Shown here in pieces: positions 43,181 through 51,953 of a DNA stretch of 64,000 nt. Below the pieces are notes generated by a model, which saw nothing but the letters and a program-made list of their open reading frames with translations, was not told where the DNA came from and did no database searches. The translations under genes were made by a program, and so were the position numbers. The DNA comes from Methanomassiliicoccaceae archaeon UBA472 (GTDB lineage Archaea > Thermoplasmatota > Thermoplasmata > Methanomassiliicoccales > UBA472). Position 1 is the first letter of the stretch, and every line of letters begins with the position of its first letter. The stretch is from assembly GCA_002497075.1 (NCBI GenBank), contig DAML01000005.1, positions 36,743 through 100,742 of the forward strand, in the 5' to 3' direction.

Positions 43181-43796
43181 GCTCTTTCGTCCTCTTCATC
43201 CAATCCAAACAGGCTTTGCCCCGCTTCGTCAGGCATATCATCGGCACGGTTCGCTCCTCCAACTGGACCAGGTCCATCTGTTTCAGGCGCCTAAGCATGA
43301 CGGGCAAGGGATTGTCATTCCCTTTTCCCTGGATATCCCCAAGGAGCATGGGCCACTCGTGCGATCGAAGGACCTCGGCCAGGTCTTTAGGCAGCGCCTC
43401 CCGCACCCCCATGGCCGTCAGCAGCGGGAACCTCCTGGCCCCCATCTCGAAGCAGCATATCTCGGAACCGGTGGAGAGCGCGGCCAGCATCGCCGCGTCG
43501 CTGAGCAGTTTCCGCCCGCCGGTGATGTCCACTCTGGCGCGCCATCCCTTGTCGAGATGGTCTTGGACCTTGCGTTCGATCAGCAGAGCGGAGCCGGTTA
43601 TGTCGGAAGGGTCCACCAGGAGCACCTCGTGACGTATGCCCAGCCTGCGCAGGAATGCTAGGGTCGAAGCGTTCTCGTCCATAGCGGCGTCGGTGACCAG
43701 GACCAAATTATCGTGCGGAAGGGACCGTATCCCGGCGATAATATCACCGATCTCCATGCCGATCGTGCTGACCAGCAGGTCCTTCCGGCCTTCCAT
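43161..43796 (-). CDS. CARF-like domain protein with C-terminal winged helix, orphan
   Basis: A 211-residue protein. The N-terminal Rossmann-like domain contains LVSTIGMEIGDII and VDITGGRKLLSDAAMLAAL (residues 89-107), a CARF-type ligand motif. The C-terminal half (about 150-211) with LRRLKQMDLVQLEERTVPMICLTKRG resembles a winged helix. The ATG overlaps the TGA of the upstream CARF gene (ATGA), forming a two-gene operon. Its ligand could be a cyclic oligonucleotide or another nucleotide; no CRISPR effector is present. Confidence 0.65.
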   Translation of the reverse strand: MEGRKDLLVSTIGMEIGDIIAGIRSLPHDNLVLVTDAAMDENASTLAFLRRLGIRHEVLLVDPSDITGSALLIERKVQDHLDKGWRARVDITGGRKLLSDAAMLAALSTGSEICCFEMGARRFPLLTAMGVREALPKDLAEVLRSHEWPMLLGDIQGKGNDNPLPVMLRRLKQMDLVQLEERTVPMICLTKRGKACLDWMKRTKELSGSSE

Positions 43797-44440
43797 CAAT
43801 CCATCTCCAGCATCAGCTCCAAGGCGTCGTCCACCCTCACCACCTTCCTGCGGCGGTCGCTCTGGTCCTCCACCAAGTGAAGGATGTTCTTCCCCTCCAG
43901 CATCTGGATGTGGTGATTGATGGTGGCCTTGTGCTTGCCCATGCCCAGGGCGATGTCCACCTGGGTCATGGGCTTGGCGCGATTCGTCCAGATGTAGGTC
44001 AGTATCTCCTTCTGGGCTGTGGTCAGCAGTTGCGAATAATCGACCTTCAGCAGTGGCAGGGGTATCTCGCGATAGGTCTCATCATGCACGTAGACCGAGT
44101 TGAGACCTTCCATGGCGCAGACCAGTAGCGCGGCGGCGCTCATCATCTTGGTACCGCCGGCGATGTTGAACACCGCGATCTCGTGACCGTCCTTCTTCAG
44201 GTGATGCACCTGCTGGCGCATGGCCTTGGCGGCCTGCAGCAGGTCGAAAGCGTCCGGCATGGCCACCCGGTCGATCTGTATGCCCATGATCGAGCATACC
44301 CTCTGCACGTCCGTCAGCGCTTCCAGGGCGCGAGGATGGTCGTTGCAGAAGACCACCACCTTGTCCACGCCGGGCGTGGATTCCAAAGTAGGGAGCAGGG
44401 AATTGGCACGGAAGCCCAGGGTACCTAGTATAGCGACCAT
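43796..44440 (-). CDS. Csa3-like CARF-wHTH transcription regulator, orphan
   Basis: A 214-residue Csa3-type regulator. N-terminal CARF domain with ILGTLGFRANSLLP and FNIAGGTKMMSAAALL (residues 91-106); C-terminal MarR/ArsR-like winged helix (about 125-190) with TQVDIALGMGKHKATINHHI recognition region. Csa3 proteins normally regulate CRISPR or adaptation genes; none are in the window. ATG at 44440 (MVAILGTLGF) chosen over an upstream in-frame ATG at 44464. It is divergent from the surface protease across a palindromic AT-rich region. Confidence 0.72.
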   Translation of the reverse strand: MVAILGTLGFRANSLLPTLESTPGVDKVVVFCNDHPRALEALTDVQRVCSIMGIQIDRVAMPDAFDLLQAAKAMRQQVHHLKKDGHEIAVFNIAGGTKMMSAAALLVCAMEGLNSVYVHDETYREIPLPLLKVDYSQLLTTAQKEILTYIWTNRAKPMTQVDIALGMGKHKATINHHIQMLEGKNILHLVEDQSDRRRKVVRVDDALELMLEMD

Positions 44441-44491
44441 TCTTATCGTCTCACCATGGCTCAAATCGTTTATCTCAATTGCTTAATACGA

Positions 44492-44508
44492 TATTATATT
44501 TTATAATA
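44492..44508. promoter_or_regulatory. AT-rich palindrome in the divergent promoter region
   Basis: TATTATA at 44492-44498 and TATAATA at 44502-44508 are exact reverse complements with a 3-base centre. Located upstream of the CARF operon, it is a candidate autoregulation site or simply its TATA box; AT-rich palindromes also arise by chance. Confidence 0.35.
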
Positions 44509-44538
44509 CTATTATCCTTGATAGCGGGGTAAATCTGA

Positions 44539-44546
44539 TTATATAC
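44539..44546 (+). promoter_or_regulatory. TATA box for the surface protease
   Basis: TTATATAC lies about 36-43 bases before the ATG at 44582, leaving a short leader. Confidence 0.45.
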
Positions 44547-44581
44547 GAAGGTTTCCCTACTACATACCACTGGGTTCGCCG

Positions 44582-47500
44582 ATGAAAGCCTCCAGCTGCA
44601 CCCGTATGGTCTCGGTCATCCTTCTGACGGCTTTCATTCTGTTCCCTGTCCTCCAGACCCCTCCCACGGTAGCTGAGAGCTCGCTGTCCATCACTTACGA
44701 ATACCATTTCTCCGAACCTTACGTGGACATGGGGACGGCCGAACGTCTCTACGCCATATCCGGCCTGGAGAACGATGGCCGGGGCGGCGTCCCAGCGCTT
44801 CCGGTCAGCTCTTTGTTCCTGGCCGTCCCGCCTGGACACGAATTGATCAATCTAGAGGTGGATTGCGCCATGCCCCGTGCCATAGGATTCATGGAGCAGT
44901 ACCCGATCAATCCGGCGGAGATCGCCCTCAACGGAGAGCTTTCGTTCAGTTACGAATATGAAAGCTTGCCATACGACGTGTCCAGCAGCTACGTGCTGGA
45001 AGGAGTGGAGGTGATCGGCGTCGATCTCCGACCGTTGTACTGGGACGAGGGATCGGGAGCATTGTCGTTCGTCAGCAGTTACACGATAACATTGTTCTAC
45101 GAGCAAGGCCGGACGGATTACATCGGGGACATGGACCGGGTCAAGGAGCTGGTGGACAACCCGCAGGTCGTGCCTGATCTGCCCAGTTACACAACATCGA
45201 ACCTGCTGCCCGCCGGGGATTACGAGCATTTGATCATAACCGGTCAGGAGCTGTCCGCGCCGTTCCTCGAGCTGGCCGAGTGGAAGGGAGAGAGGAACGA
45301 ACTGGGTTCCGTGCATCAGGACATAAGCAGCACGGTCGTCAGGCTCGAGGACATCCTCGTTGACAGCCGTTTCTGGGGCGACCCGCGTTCCCACGGGAAC
45401 ACCGGGAACGATACCCAGACCATAGTTCGCAACTTCATAATCGCCGCCCACCAGGAATGGGGTGTTGACTATGTCTTGCTCGGTGGCGATGATGATATTA
45501 TACCTACCCGCCTGGTGGATGCGCCGATCGATGACCCTAATTTTTTACCGGTATATCAGGTGCTGGCTGCCGATATCTATTACTCGGGACTGGACGGGAA
45601 TTGGGACATCGATGGGGACGGTGTGTACGGAGAGCTGCTGGGGTTCCTTAACAAGGATGAGGCCGATCTGCTGGCGGAGGTTTTCGTCGGGCGAGCGACC
45701 GTCTCTACCGTTAAACAGGCCTGGAACTTTGTCAATAAAACTATCACCTATGAGAGAGGATACTCCAACCAGTATGGGCACGACTTGGCCCTAATCGGGG
45801 AATTTCTAAGCGATGATCCTTCTGATTACTCGGATAATGGAACATTCGGGGATGCTTACAAAGAGGAAGTATACCAAGAGGTATTGGCCGATGAAGACCT
45901 TGATTGTATAAGGCTTTATGAGGATAAGAATTCGTTCTCCAAGAGCGCCGTTCTGGCGGCCATGGATTCGGGCGTGCATGTGATAAATCATATGGGCCAC
46001 GGCAACTTCGGATCCCTGGCCGAACTGTCTAGCTCCGACGTTCAGGGACTGGGCAACGAACTTCCCTTCATTATCTACACCCAGGCCTGCAGTGTGGCCG
46101 GTTTCGATGAAAAGGCAACTTATCCGGGTGACTGCATAGCCGAGGAGTTCATTCAGGGAGAAGGTGGCACGGTGGCCTTCATCGGCAACTCTCGCTATGG
46201 ATGGTATTCACGCGGGAGCACCGCCGGTTCTTCCCAGAAGTTCGACATCTCGTTCTTCGAGCAGATATACGATAAGGACGTTACTGATCTGGGACGCGCC
46301 CTATCCTATTCCAAGGAAAAAAATTTTACAGATGCTTCCTCACTCGGAGCAATGCGCTGGGTGTACCTGGAGCTGAACCTGCTGGGCGATCCGGAGACCC
46401 GGGTGCACATCCCGGGGAGGGCGGTGCATGACCTGGCCGTGATGGAGGTCGGTATCGACCGGCCGATGCTTGGAGAACCGTCCCCCGTGACCGTGCGGGT
46501 GCAGAACCGTGGCCAGTCCGATGATTCCGGAACGCTGAGGCTGCTCGTCGATGGCATGCTTATGAGCAGCGCGCCCGTTTCCCTGGGTGCCGGGGAGAGC
46601 ATCACAGTTCCCTTGGACTGGACACCTGACAATCACACCACCGTCACCATCACCGCCCAATTGGTGTGCGCGGAGGACCAGAGGCCCGAGAACGACCTGG
46701 TGACCGTCCGCCGGATGGTCGACCGCCGGGTGGTCAGCGACGAGACCTGGACCGGGAACATGACGATCGCTGGAGGTCTGCTCATCGAACCCCCGGTGAC
46801 CGTTGACCTGGTGAACTGCGACCTCACCCTCCAGCCTTCGGAACTGCCTTACCGCTTCACCGTTCAGGGCACGCTGTCGCTCAACGGCAGCACGGTGCGA
46901 GGCTCCCCGTTCCTCATAGATTCCGAGGGAGGGAACCTGGATATTGTCAGCTCCCACCTAACTGGCATGTCAGACGCGTCTATCAGCACCTTGTCGGGCG
47001 GAACGCTGTCCCTGCGGGACGCCATCATCGAAGGTGGCGCAGGGTGGCGGTCGGACGGAACCTCAATTAGCGTTTTCAACGCCACCATGTTCGGCCAGAC
47101 AGGAGAGTGGCTGCTGTCAAACTCCTCGGCCGACCTGAACCGCCTGGTAGGACAGGAAGGTGCTGGAATTCGCCTGTTGAACATGACCGGTACGGTTGCC
47201 TCGTCTTCCTGGACCGGAGGCTCATCTGGCCTTTCCATAGACAGGTGCATGGGGATGACCTTGCGCGACCTGTCGTTCCAGGGTAATGGAATGGATATGG
47301 GCATCTTCGGGGACGAACGGGCTCATTTCGAGCATGACCTGGAGAACGTGAACCTTACCTACGGTCCGCTTCAGATCATTTTAGCTCTGAACGGCGAGAC
47401 CGTGGAGAACGTCAACGGCTCAATGTATCTGGTTGGATGCGAAGATATCGTTGTCAGGTCATCGCTCTTCGGGAGTTCCGGAAACGGTCTTGCGCTCATT

Positions 47501-49714
47501 GACAGTTCGAACGTGGAGGTCTACGGTAATTCTTATGAGAATTGTTCCGTCGGCATACTGGCCATCGACTCCGACGGACTTGTGTGGGGGAACGACCTGC
47601 TGTTCAACGACCAGCAGGCGGCACTGGTCCGCTCTGACATCACCTTTGGAAAGGAGTACCCTGTCGGTGGTAACCACTGGTCGGACATGTCCGGATCGGA
47701 CACTATGAGCGGGGAAAACCAGGATACGGTTGGCGCGGACGGTATGTTCGATTCGGCCTATGAAACTGGGATTATCTACGATCGATATCCCAAGATCATG
47801 AGATGCAGCCTGGTCCGCGACCGGCCGGATGCATCGTTCACTCTGGATGTGGCGCAGGCCAATCGGGTCGATGAGGTGACGGTCAACTCGAACAGCCACA
47901 GCGGCATAGGAATAGCCAATTGGACCTGGGAGCTGGGAGATGGGCAACATGCGTACGGGGCGACGGTGACGCATACCTACGCGGTATTGGGAACGGTCAC
48001 GGTAACGCTGACCATTACCGATCATTATGGGAGGACAGACCGTGCCGAGCGGATCATCCAGGTCGTCAATCTGGACCCCCAGTGTGATTACAGCATAACG
48101 CCTGACGGCCCTGCCCCGGGAGAGACCGTGCGATTCCAGGACCTCTCCCTGGACTTGGACGGCGATATCGTTTCCTGGCATTGGGACTTCGGGGACGGCA
48201 GCGTTTCCGATCTGCCGTCACCCGATCATGTGTTCGTGAACGATGGTCACTATCTGGTCTCGTTGACCGTGGTCGATGCGGACGGGGGAAGCGATACCAC
48301 CTCTCGCATCCTGGCGGTGGGAAACGACCCGCCCGTCGCCGCTTTCTCCTGGAGCCCGACGTCCGTGACCACTCTGGTGGACGTCCTGTTCACATCCACG
48401 AGCTCGGACCCCGATGGGACGCTGACCTCCTGGTCATGGGATTTCGGGGACGGTTCCTCGGGAAGTGGTTCGACGGTGAGGCACAAGTATTCCGCACTGG
48501 GGACGTATCTGGTCACCCTTACCGTCACTGACGAGGACGGGGCGAACGCCTCGATCTCCAGGTCCCTTGCGGTGATCAACTCCCGGCCGGTGGCGGCCTT
48601 CACCGTTCCGGCCGAAGTGGAGAGCCTTCTGGACGTTCAGTTCCTGGACCGGTCCTACGACCTGGACGGCAGCATTCAGAGCTGGCGGTGGAGCTTTGGG
48701 GACGGGGAGGCGTCCAACGCGCAGTCGCCCTCGCACACCTATTTTGCGCCGGGCGTATACGCTGTGGAACTTACCGTCACTGACGACCGGGGATGGACGG
48801 GCCAGACCACCTCTTACTTAATGGTGATCAACCGCCTGCCGACGGTCGAGCTGACCGTTCCGCAGGGCGAGCACTGGTCCCTTGATGTTCTGGAGTTCAG
48901 CGCGTCCGGCCAAGATCCCGACGGATCGGTGGTCACCTACGTCTGGGACATGGGCGACGGGACCTCCCTGGAGGGAGCGAACGTCACGCACACCTACGCA
49001 TCACCAGGAAATTACACGGTCACCGTCATATGCCACGACGATTCCGGAGGGGAGGGTTCTAACCGGTCCGAAATAGTCGTCCAGAACCTGCTCCCCCGCG
49101 CCGAGGTCCGCCTAGAACAGGGCGAACACCCCCTGGAACTGGTGTTCACCGCTCTTGCGGAGGATTATGACGGTGCTATCTCATCGATCAACTGGAGCTT
49201 CGGTGACGGTACATATGGTGAAGGAGAGATGGTGACACACCGGTTCGCGCAGGAAGGAAGTTACGACGTGAAGCTCACCGTGGTCGATGACTCGGGAGGG
49301 TTGGCGGAGGCGGAGGGTCTGGCCACGGTGCTCTCGGGGAACCTTTACCTTTCCGGAATGCACCTGGATCACATTCGTGGGACCGGCTGGGAGCTCAGCG
49401 GGGAGATCTGGAACGAAGGGGAGGTCCCGGTGACCGTCACGTTGTCCGTGGATGCTGGAGGAAGGCAGTTCCTTTGGGAGATCGAAGTGGACGGGGAAGG
49501 GTTCGAACCGTTCGACCTTCCCTTGACCGGCTTTGAGGGAGGGATAGTCAACGCCACTGTTCTCACCCCGGAAGGATGGGAGGCCGACCTGGAGGACAAC
49601 ATCTGGACAGGTGAAGTGGAACCCCGAACACCGTTCATTTACTGGATCATTGGAGGAGCGGTGATCGTGATGGCCGTGGCCGCCGTGGTGATATACACGA
49701 GAAGGAAGGGATGA
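44582..49714 (+). CDS. Giant cell-surface C25-type (gingipain-like) protease with PKD repeats
   Basis: A 1710-residue exported protein. Signal peptide (1-33), propeptide-like region, peptidase C25 domain with catalytic His473 (NHMGHGNFGS) and Cys503 (YTQACSVAGFD), a CARDB-like Ig domain (about 620-720), a right-handed beta-helix segment (about 730-1070), six PKD domains each with WxWxFGDG-type motifs (about 1080-1585), a last CARDB-like domain and a C-terminal membrane helix followed by RRKG. It is anchored outward and probably degrades extracellular protein to feed the cell. Length and domain order are unusual for C25 enzymes. Confidence 0.88.
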   Translation: MKASSCTRMVSVILLTAFILFPVLQTPPTVAESSLSITYEYHFSEPYVDMGTAERLYAISGLENDGRGGVPALPVSSLFLAVPPGHELINLEVDCAMPRAIGFMEQYPINPAEIALNGELSFSYEYESLPYDVSSSYVLEGVEVIGVDLRPLYWDEGSGALSFVSSYTITLFYEQGRTDYIGDMDRVKELVDNPQVVPDLPSYTTSNLLPAGDYEHLIITGQELSAPFLELAEWKGERNELGSVHQDISSTVVRLEDILVDSRFWGDPRSHGNTGNDTQTIVRNFIIAAHQEWGVDYVLLGGDDDIIPTRLVDAPIDDPNFLPVYQVLAADIYYSGLDGNWDIDGDGVYGELLGFLNKDEADLLAEVFVGRATVSTVKQAWNFVNKTITYERGYSNQYGHDLALIGEFLSDDPSDYSDNGTFGDAYKEEVYQEVLADEDLDCIRLYEDKNSFSKSAVLAAMDSGVHVINHMGHGNFGSLAELSSSDVQGLGNELPFIIYTQACSVAGFDEKATYPGDCIAEEFIQGEGGTVAFIGNSRYGWYSRGSTAGSSQKFDISFFEQIYDKDVTDLGRALSYSKEKNFTDASSLGAMRWVYLELNLLGDPETRVHIPGRAVHDLAVMEVGIDRPMLGEPSPVTVRVQNRGQSDDSGTLRLLVDGMLMSSAPVSLGAGESITVPLDWTPDNHTTVTITAQLVCAEDQRPENDLVTVRRMVDRRVVSDETWTGNMTIAGGLLIEPPVTVDLVNCDLTLQPSELPYRFTVQGTLSLNGSTVRGSPFLIDSEGGNLDIVSSHLTGMSDASISTLSGGTLSLRDAIIEGGAGWRSDGTSISVFNATMFGQTGEWLLSNSSADLNRLVGQEGAGIRLLNMTGTVASSSWTGGSSGLSIDRCMGMTLRDLSFQGNGMDMGIFGDERAHFEHDLENVNLTYGPLQIILALNGETVENVNGSMYLVGCEDIVVRSSLFGSSGNGLALIDSSNVEVYGNSYENCSVGILAIDSDGLVWGNDLLFNDQQAALVRSDITFGKEYPVGGNHWSDMSGSDTMSGENQDTVGADGMFDSAYETGIIYDRYPKIMRCSLVRDRPDASFTLDVAQANRVDEVTVNSNSHSGIGIANWTWELGDGQHAYGATVTHTYAVLGTVTVTLTITDHYGRTDRAERIIQVVNLDPQCDYSITPDGPAPGETVRFQDLSLDLDGDIVSWHWDFGDGSVSDLPSPDHVFVNDGHYLVSLTVVDADGGSDTTSRILAVGNDPPVAAFSWSPTSVTTLVDVLFTSTSSDPDGTLTSWSWDFGDGSSGSGSTVRHKYSALGTYLVTLTVTDEDGANASISRSLAVINSRPVAAFTVPAEVESLLDVQFLDRSYDLDGSIQSWRWSFGDGEASNAQSPSHTYFAPGVYAVELTVTDDRGWTGQTTSYLMVINRLPTVELTVPQGEHWSLDVLEFSASGQDPDGSVVTYVWDMGDGTSLEGANVTHTYASPGNYTVTVICHDDSGGEGSNRSEIVVQNLLPRAEVRLEQGEHPLELVFTALAEDYDGAISSINWSFGDGTYGEGEMVTHRFAQEGSYDVKLTVVDDSGGLAEAEGLATVLSGNLYLSGMHLDHIRGTGWELSGEIWNEGEVPVTVTLSVDAGGRQFLWEIEVDGEGFEPFDLPLTGFEGGIVNATVLTPEGWEADLEDNIWTGEVEPRTPFIYWIIGGAVIVMAVAAVVIYTRRKG

Positions 49715-49720
49715 TAAAAG

Positions 49721-49793
49721 CGCCCCGGTCGGGATTTGAACCCGAGTCGAAGCCTCGACAGGGCTTCATGATAGGCCGCTACACTACCGGGGC
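49721..49793 (-). tRNA. tRNA-Asp (GTC)
   Basis: The minus strand forms a standard cloverleaf with acceptor GCCCCGG/CCGGGGC, discriminator G, anticodon arm AAGCC-CTGTCGA-GGCTT giving GTC, and T-arm TCGGG-TTCAAAT-CCCGA. CCA is not encoded and there is no intron. It starts six bases after the stop of the surface protease. Confidence 0.93.
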
Positions 49794-49988
49794 ATACGGC
49801 CTTTCCCCTTATCGAGTCGTAATATTTAATCCTTAGGTGCCCGGTAAATGCTGGCTTATGTCTAATCAGAATATCCAGGCGTCCTTGGATCGGCGCGCGT
49901 GTTCACAGATGTAAAATATTGAAGAAACACATATAAATGAATAGGCGCTTTTAACCAGACGGTGGGGGATACGAAGGACATATCATCG

Positions 49989-50507
49989 ATGTCTCGCGGG
50001 GTGCCGGTAAGGACGCTGTCGGTCAGCGATCCGAGGCTCAGGAGCAAGAAGTTGATTCTGACCGCTTCACTGCTGGACCTGTTCCTGCTGGCCGGCGTAT
50101 TTCTTTTCGTGGGCATCTTCGTGGCCCCGGAGCTGCTTGAGATCTTCCTGATCATGATTCCGATCGTGACCGTCATGGTCCTGTTACAATTCATGGTGCT
50201 GAGGTCCGTACTGCTGAGAGGCGCGTATCCAGCGATCATCTATTCAGGAGGCGTTGAGCTGCCTGATTTCCTCTTCAACCGACTTCTGCGCCGCCCATCG
50301 TACATCAGGAGGGAGGACATCGTCTCGGCCTGGAGCCATGCCCCCGCGGAGGCGAACGCCCTATCGGAAAAGCACCTCACCCTGCACCTGAGGACCAGGG
50401 GCGGCAAGGTGTTCGACACCGGGGTCCGTGACCGCCTCGAGGTGAGCGATGCCCTCGAATGGATGGGCAGGAACTGGGCGATCACTGTCGAAAGGAGGGA
50501 TGGTTGA
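49989..50507 (+). CDS. Two-helix membrane protein with PH-like domain
   Basis: A 172-residue protein with two adjacent hydrophobic helices (about residues 24-45 and 50-72), followed by a soluble part containing PSYIRREDIVSAWSH and GKVFDTGVRDRLEVSDALEW, reminiscent of bacterial PH-type membrane proteins. An in-frame GTG at 49962 could be the start, since a TATA box (CATATAAAT, 49930-49938) would place transcription right there; I took the ATG at 49989. Function unknown. The next gene starts directly at its stop. Confidence 0.6.
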   Translation: MSRGVPVRTLSVSDPRLRSKKLILTASLLDLFLLAGVFLFVGIFVAPELLEIFLIMIPIVTVMVLLQFMVLRSVLLRGAYPAIIYSGGVELPDFLFNRLLRRPSYIRREDIVSAWSHAPAEANALSEKHLTLHLRTRGGKVFDTGVRDRLEVSDALEWMGRNWAITVERRDG

Positions 50508-51116
50508 ATGTCTCCCGGATATTACACATCTCGATCTATGACCCAGATGGAGGGCGCTCGGGTCTGCCAGAAATGCGGCCGGGTCAGCGATATGGACCTT
50601 TACTTCTGCCCCTACTGCGGAAAGGTGTTCGACGAGCCTATGCCCGTAACGCTAGAAATGCCTGCCCCGCAGACCGCCCCCGTTCTTCCGGTCCAGCCTG
50701 CCTACCAGGAGCAGTACCAAAGACCCCCCGAGCCGCAGTGGAGCAGACCCCCGGAGGTCCCCTACAATAGGCCGTCACCGTCACCGTACGACGGTTGGAC
50801 AAGGGACCAGAGCCGGGCCTTCAAGATCGGCCTGGGACTGGGTTTCCTGGGATTCATGGGCATGGGCCACCTATACATGGGCAAGAAGGTCAAGGGTCTG
50901 ATACTGTTGCTCGTTGGCGGTTTCCTCGCCACGATCTCCCTTGCCGCCTGGCTGACCATCTGGGACAGTGAATATTCCTTGGCGGTCACCCTGATCACGG
51001 CCATAGTGCTGTCGGTCCCCTTCCTGGCCTTGCAAATATGGCAATCCTTTGACGCCCCCAGGCCGCCCAAGGGCTTCAACGATCCGTATAAAAACGTACC
51101 TCGGCAAAGGTATTAA
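50508..51116 (+). CDS. Zinc-ribbon TM2-like membrane protein
   Basis: A 202-residue protein with an N-terminal zinc ribbon (CQKCGRVSDMDLYFCPYCG, about residues 16-34), a proline-rich low-complexity linker (about 40-95) and a C-terminal TM2-type membrane domain (GFLGFMGMGHLYMGKKVKG with two or three helices). The ATG follows the previous stop with no gap, so the two form an operon. Function unknown. Confidence 0.75.
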   Translation: MSPGYYTSRSMTQMEGARVCQKCGRVSDMDLYFCPYCGKVFDEPMPVTLEMPAPQTAPVLPVQPAYQEQYQRPPEPQWSRPPEVPYNRPSPSPYDGWTRDQSRAFKIGLGLGFLGFMGMGHLYMGKKVKGLILLLVGGFLATISLAAWLTIWDSEYSLAVTLITAIVLSVPFLALQIWQSFDAPRPPKGFNDPYKNVPRQRY

Positions 51117-51133
51117 TCGCCGACCGCGGTTGG

Positions 51134-51946
51134 ATGACGGATCACATGGCCGAACGGAAGCTGAAAGTCGAGGACTACATGATCCGCGAGGTGGTCCACG
51201 TGCCTTTGGACTTCACTGTCGAGCAGGCCGTGGAGACTCTGGTCTCCAGCGAGTTCCACGGAATGCCGGTCACCAGGGACGGCAAGCTTGTGGGATTCAT
51301 CACCGCCAAGGAGCTTCTGCGCAATTACCAGACGCCTAACATGCCCATCTCCGACATAATCAAGAAGGGTACCGTCACCGTGAATCCGAAGATGGACCTG
51401 GACGATGCGGCGCGCATACTATTCCGTTACGGCCTGAGGAACGTCCCGGTGATCAACGAGAGCGGTACGCTGCTCGGTATAATATCGAACCTGGACATCG
51501 TTCGCTCGCACATCGAGCGCGCTACGCCTAACAAGGTAGCAATGATCAAGAACTTCCTGGAGACCAAGCACGGCGTGTCCATCATGGTCCGCAGACGCAT
51601 CGTTCCCGTGGAAGCCTTGCGCCCAACGCAGAAGGAAGTGTATGCTGATGAACTTCTTGGCCGCAAGGAGGAGATCAAGCGCGGTCTCGTAGAACCGATC
51701 ATCGTCATCCAGAACAACGAGAACTACATCCTGGTGGACGGGCACCACCGGGCGCTAGCGTCCAAGCAGATGGGCGTCAAGCAGTTCTCGGCGTTCGTTC
51801 TGGAACCCTCGAGGGACGTCGAGCTCGGTCTGGAGAAGAGCGCCGATGAACAGGGATTGTATACCTTGGACGATGTAAAGATAATAGACGGCTCGCACCA
51901 CCCCCTGGTGGAGATAACCACCAGGCTGCTGAAGAGCGAGCCTTGA
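51134..51946 (+). CDS. CBS-domain pair fused to a ParB/sulfiredoxin-like domain
   Basis: A 270-residue cytosolic protein. Two CBS domains (about residues 10-60 and 75-130), which usually sense adenine nucleotides, are followed by a ParB/Srx-like domain with ILVDGHHRALASKQMG (about 200-215). The same fold includes the ADP-dependent free serine kinase SerK, so a nucleotide-dependent kinase role is possible, but ParB-like DNA binding is not excluded. Start could be ATG 51134 or 51146. Confidence 0.72.
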   Translation: MTDHMAERKLKVEDYMIREVVHVPLDFTVEQAVETLVSSEFHGMPVTRDGKLVGFITAKELLRNYQTPNMPISDIIKKGTVTVNPKMDLDDAARILFRYGLRNVPVINESGTLLGIISNLDIVRSHIERATPNKVAMIKNFLETKHGVSIMVRRRIVPVEALRPTQKEVYADELLGRKEEIKRGLVEPIIVIQNNENYILVDGHHRALASKQMGVKQFSAFVLEPSRDVELGLEKSADEQGLYTLDDVKIIDGSHHPLVEITTRLLKSEP

Positions 51947-51953
51947 AAGGGTT

